Below, one piece after another: positions 61,204-64,000 of a stretch of 64,000 bases of DNA; positions within the stretch are counted from its first letter, which is position 1, and each line of letters opens with the position of its first letter. The notes under the pieces are model-generated. The model saw nothing but the letters and a program-made list of their open reading frames with translations, made no database searches and was not told the DNA's origin. Position numbers and translations under genes: made by a program. Source of the DNA: Mesorhizobium sp. YC-39 (GTDB lineage Bacteria > Pseudomonadota > Alphaproteobacteria > Rhizobiales > Rhizobiaceae); contig NZ_JAOWPS010000003.1 of NCBI RefSeq assembly GCF_025753795.1, forward strand, positions 372,001 through 436,000, in the 5' to 3' direction.

Positions 61204-61683
61204 TCAGCCGGCGTCCTCGTCGCCCTTGAGCTCGTCGCCCTTCAGTTCACCCAGCACGTCATGGAAATCCTTGGCCTCGCGGAAATTGCGATAGACCGAG
61301 GCGAAGCGCACATAGGCGACGTCGTCGAGCGATTTCAGCGCCTCCATGACCAGCCGGCCGACCTCGCCGGAGGCGACTTCGGTCTCGCCCGAGCTTTCGA
61401 GCTGGCGCACGATGCCGGTCACCGCGCGGTCGATGCGCTCGGGATCGACATTGCGCTTGCGCACCGCGATCTCGACCGAGCGCAGCAGCTTGTCGCGGTC
61501 GAACGGCACCTTGCGGCCGGATTTCTTGACCACCACGAGGTCGCGCAACTGCACGCGCTCGAAGGTGGTGAAGCGGCCGCCGCAATCGGGGCAGACGCGG
61601 CGCCTGCGGATCGCCGCGCCATCCTCGGCGGGGCGCGAATCCTTCACCTGCGTATCTTCGGACTGGCAGTAGGGACAGCGCAT
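61204..61683 (-). CDS. nrdR: Transcriptional repressor NrdR
   Basis: A 159-residue repressor of ribonucleotide reductase genes. A zinc ribbon (MRCPYCQSEDTQVKDSRP, VCPDCGGRFTTFER) is followed by an ATP-cone domain (VVVKKSGRKVPFDRDKLLRSVEIAVRKRN). It heads the rib operon. In most relatives it follows glyA directly; here an IalB-type gene lies between them. Confidence 0.97.
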   Translation of the reverse strand: MRCPYCQSEDTQVKDSRPAEDGAAIRRRRVCPDCGGRFTTFERVQLRDLVVVKKSGRKVPFDRDKLLRSVEIAVRKRNVDPERIDRAVTGIVRQLESSGETEVASGEVGRLVMEALKSLDDVAYVRFASVYRNFREAKDFHDVLGELKGDELKGDEDAG

Positions 61684-61810
61684 GGAGAGCCTTCGGTTCG
61701 CGAATCTCGTGAAGCGAAAGGCTTAGAGCTTTTTGCCGGAATGGCAAACGCAGCCTTCGCGTCTCAGAGATAGCGAGGCGCGGAGAAAATTGCGAGAGCC
61801 GCCTGTCGCG

Positions 61811-62401
61811 TCAAGGCGCAACGTCTTTTGTCGGGAAGCCACAGGACGTGCCGAGATTGCGGTAGGCCTTAGTGAACCCATCCATCGGGATGCTGGCGAC
61901 CGCCTGCTTGCCGAAAACGACATCGAGCGAGGTGGCCTTGCGCATGGCGCGCAGCAGGGCGAGGCTGGTTTTGGCTTGGTTGTTTACCACCCAACTGGGA
62001 CGGCCGTTGACGGCGTCGGTGGAATAGACCGTCGCGGAAACCTTGACGCCGGGGTCGCCGAATGTCGCGGCGATGTTCTTGCCGGTCGGCAGATCCTTAT
62101 TGTCAACGGTGATCATGATGGCGGGATAGGCGTCGGGCGGCAGAGCATCGCCGTTCGAGATCGACAGCGTCAGCGTGCCGGCACTGCCGTTGCCGTCGAC
62201 GAAGGCGGTCGAAGCGGCGCAGGTCTTGCGGACATCCTCACCGGTGTTGACTTCATCCACGATGGTCGACCACGTGCCGAAGGTTTCCATCTTCGGTGCC
62301 GCCGCAGGAGTCGTCTGCGCCCAGGCGACACCAGATGCCGGCAAGGCTGCCAGCAGGGCCAAGGCTCCAAGGACGCAAGAACCGGCATAGCTTCGCATCA
62401 T
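61811..62401 (-). CDS. Exported invasion-associated locus B (IalB) family protein
   Basis: A 196-residue protein with a signal peptide (LGALALLAALPASGVAWAQ) and an IalB-type body: FGTWSTIVDEVNTGEDVRKTCAAS and VAPIMIT-like strands, ending with FRNLGTSCG-like sequence. The family contains a Bartonella invasion factor but is widespread in free-living Rhizobiales, where its role is unclear. AGGAG is five bases before the first ATG (62401). It is leftward, 64 bases after glyA, so it may share glyA transcripts. Confidence 0.78.
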   Translation of the reverse strand: MMRSYAGSCVLGALALLAALPASGVAWAQTTPAAAPKMETFGTWSTIVDEVNTGEDVRKTCAASTAFVDGNGSAGTLTLSISNGDALPPDAYPAIMITVDNKDLPTGKNIAATFGDPGVKVSATVYSTDAVNGRPSWVVNNQAKTSLALLRAMRKATSLDVVFGKQAVASIPMDGFTKAYRNLGTSCGFPTKDVAP

Positions 62402-62465
62402 CAACACTCCTGCCCGGATCGTTTGCAACGGCGCTTGTCGATAAGCAATGATGGTGAGCGTCAGG

Positions 62466-63779
62466 TCAACCGAGATAGGGATAGAGCGGAAAACGATCCG
62501 TTAATGCGGTCACCTTCGCCTTCACCGCGGCTTCCACCGCCGCATTGCCCTCGTCGGAGTTGGCGACCTTGAGCCCATCCAGCACCTCGGCGATCAGCTT
62601 GCCGATCTCGCGGAACTCGGCCTGGCCGAAGCCGCGCGTGGTGCCGGCCGGGGTACCCAGACGCACGCCAGAGGTGACGAAGGGCTTTTCCGGGTCGAAG
62701 GGGATGCCGTTCTTGTTGCAGGTGATGTTGGAGCGGCCAAGCGCGGCCTCGGCGCGCTTGCCGGTGGCGTTCTTGGGCCTGAGGTCGACCAGCATCAAAT
62801 GGTTGTCGGTGCCGCCGGAGACGATGTCGAGACCGGTCTCCTTGAGGCTGGAGGCCAGCGCCTTGGCATTGGCGGCGACGCTCTCGGCATAGAGCTTGAA
62901 GCTTGGCTTCAGCGCTTCGCCCAAGGCCACCGCCTTGGCGGCGATGACATGCATCAACGGCCCGCCCTGCAGGCCCGGGAATACCGCCGAATTCATCTTC
63001 TTGGCGATGTCCTCGTCGTTGCACAGGATCATGCCGCCGCGCGGGCCGCGCAGTGATTTGTGCGTGGTCGTCGTCACCACATGGGCATAGGGCAGCGGCG
63101 ACGGGTGCACGCCGCCCGCGACCAGGCCGGCGATATGCGCCATGTCGACCATCAGATAGGCGCCAATCGAGTCGGCGATCTCACGAAACCGCTTCCAGTC
63201 CCAGACGCGCGAATAGGCAGTGCCGCCAGCCAGGATCAGCTTCGGCTTGGTCTCATGCGCGATCTTTTCGATCGCATCCATGTCGAGCAGATGGTCTTCC
63301 TTGCGCACGCCGTAGGAGACGACCTTGAACCATTTGCCACTCATGTTGACCGGCGAACCGTGGGTCAGGTGGCCGCCTGAATTCAGGTCGAGGCCCATAA
63401 AGGTGTCGCCGGGCTGCAAGAGCGCCAGGAACACCGCCTGGTTCATCTGGCTGCCGGAATTGGGCTGGACGTTGGCGAAGTTGCAGCCGAACAGTTTTTT
63501 CGCCCGCTCGATCGCCAGGTCCTCGGCCACGTCGACGAACTGGCAGCCGCCATAGTAGCGCTTGCCCGGATAGCCCTCGGCATATTTGTTGGTCATGATC
63601 GATCCCTGCGCTTCCAGCACGGCGCGGGAGACGATGTTTTCCGACGCAATCAGCTCGATCTCGTGGCGCTGGCGGCCGAGTTCGTTGCGGATGGCGCCGA
63701 AGATCTCCGGATCGGCATCTTCAAGCGTGGTTTCGAAGAAGGATTCGAATTTGTTCGACACTGCCGCTGCTGTTGCCAT
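62466..63779 (-). CDS. glyA: Serine hydroxymethyltransferase
   Basis: A 437-residue PLP enzyme that interconverts serine and glycine with tetrahydrofolate. The PLP lysine lies in VTTTTHKSLRGPRGG, and HEIELIASENIVS and YAEGYPGKRYYGG are the N-terminal signatures. The ATG ending at 63779 gives the typical MATAAAVSNKFESFF start. It is part of the conserved glyA-nrdR-rib region. Confidence 0.97.
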   Translation of the reverse strand: MATAAAVSNKFESFFETTLEDADPEIFGAIRNELGRQRHEIELIASENIVSRAVLEAQGSIMTNKYAEGYPGKRYYGGCQFVDVAEDLAIERAKKLFGCNFANVQPNSGSQMNQAVFLALLQPGDTFMGLDLNSGGHLTHGSPVNMSGKWFKVVSYGVRKEDHLLDMDAIEKIAHETKPKLILAGGTAYSRVWDWKRFREIADSIGAYLMVDMAHIAGLVAGGVHPSPLPYAHVVTTTTHKSLRGPRGGMILCNDEDIAKKMNSAVFPGLQGGPLMHVIAAKAVALGEALKPSFKLYAESVAANAKALASSLKETGLDIVSGGTDNHLMLVDLRPKNATGKRAEAALGRSNITCNKNGIPFDPEKPFVTSGVRLGTPAGTTRGFGQAEFREIGKLIAEVLDGLKVANSDEGNAAVEAAVKAKVTALTDRFPLYPYLG

Positions 63780-63897
63780 GGCTTGAAATCCTCGCGCTCC
63801 GGGGGTCTGTCGCGCCATTAACACAGTTGCTTTCGCCCCGCCACGTTTGCAGCGCGAAATTTGCTGGTCGGATTGCGTCAGCGCGGGTCCGCAGTGC

Positions 63898-64000
63898 TTA
63901 TTTCCTCCCCTGCCGGCCCTTCAGCAAGGCCTCGGTGAGGGTGATTTCGGCAAACAGCGCCTGCATCGTATGGTCGTTGATCTCGCGGCTGCGGAACATG
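63898..64000 (-). CDS. C-terminal end of an unidentified gene (possibly MarR/LdtR-like)
   Basis: The reverse strand from the right edge reads FRSREINDHTMQALFAEITL, then TEALLKGRQGRK and a stop at 63898-63900. It is helical and charged, consistent with the dimerisation helix of a MarR-type protein, and an LdtR-type regulator is often found next to glyA in Rhizobiales. Only 34 residues are visible, so this is a guess. Confidence 0.35.
   Translation of the reverse strand, partial: MFRSREINDHTMQALFAEITLTEALLKGRQGRK

Overview
This is a high-GC window with short intergenic spacers. It looks like chromosome of an alphaproteobacterium of the order Rhizobiales, most likely Mesorhizobium or a close relative (inference). 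The support is conserved gene order (clpP-clpX-lon-HU; fabH-plsX with ihfA and a MerR gene; glyA-nrdR-ribD-ribE-ribH-nusB; rplM-rpsI), alphaproteobacterial small families (DUF2842, DUF2165, the CBP3-type chaperone, IalB), and families of short palindromic intergenic repeats. One tRNA (Pro-GGG) is present. I saw no insertion sequence, prophage, CRISPR array or rRNA.

Layout. 1-7143: a CUT1-type sugar ABC transporter (divergent ATPase, Tat-exported binding protein, two permeases, a small membrane protein) next to a creatininase-family hydrolase, a SIS-domain sugar-phosphate isomerase and an aldo/keto reductase; it looks like an uptake and catabolism module for an unidentified sugar. 7223-12584: HU, Lon, ClpX and ClpP, all leftward. 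12920-17431: accessory genes (a repeat-containing secreted protein, a PLP decarboxylase, a cytochrome P450, a solute-binding-like protein without signal peptide, a cupin). 17436-22801: metY, then a compact leftward five-gene operon with a CoA theme and a divergent thioesterase. 22864-24022: rplM-rpsI with a clear promoter and a structured leader. 24040-31687: a LysR/AKR pair, a GDPD-family phosphodiesterase, agmatinase, argC, a frameshifted kinase, ctaA and DUF2842. 31794-41529: an exopolysaccharide region (deacetylase, GNAT/FemAB-like protein, Wzc-like co-polymerase with a degenerate kinase domain, Wza-like export lipoprotein, GT4, initiating sugar-phosphate transferase, polymerase). 41562-44604: the tRNA followed by small exported or envelope proteins, bounded by inverted repeats. 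44602-51894: MerR, IHF-alpha, FabH, PlsX, YceD, CBP3, BamE and a proton-pumping pyrophosphatase. 52132-56978: a DUF2165 protein, a small unknown ORF and a complete YehZYXW-type osmoprotectant ABC transporter. 57136-64000: MFS-nusB-ribH-ribE-ribD-nrdR, IalB and glyA, with the end of one more gene.

Most of the window is conserved housekeeping sequence. The best candidates for undescribed biology are the sugar module, the CoA-themed operon, the rplM and hppA leaders, an orphan terminator upstream of the agmatinase gene, the Wzc-like protein with a dead nucleotide site, the small-protein pocket beside tRNA-Pro, and two palindromic repeat families.
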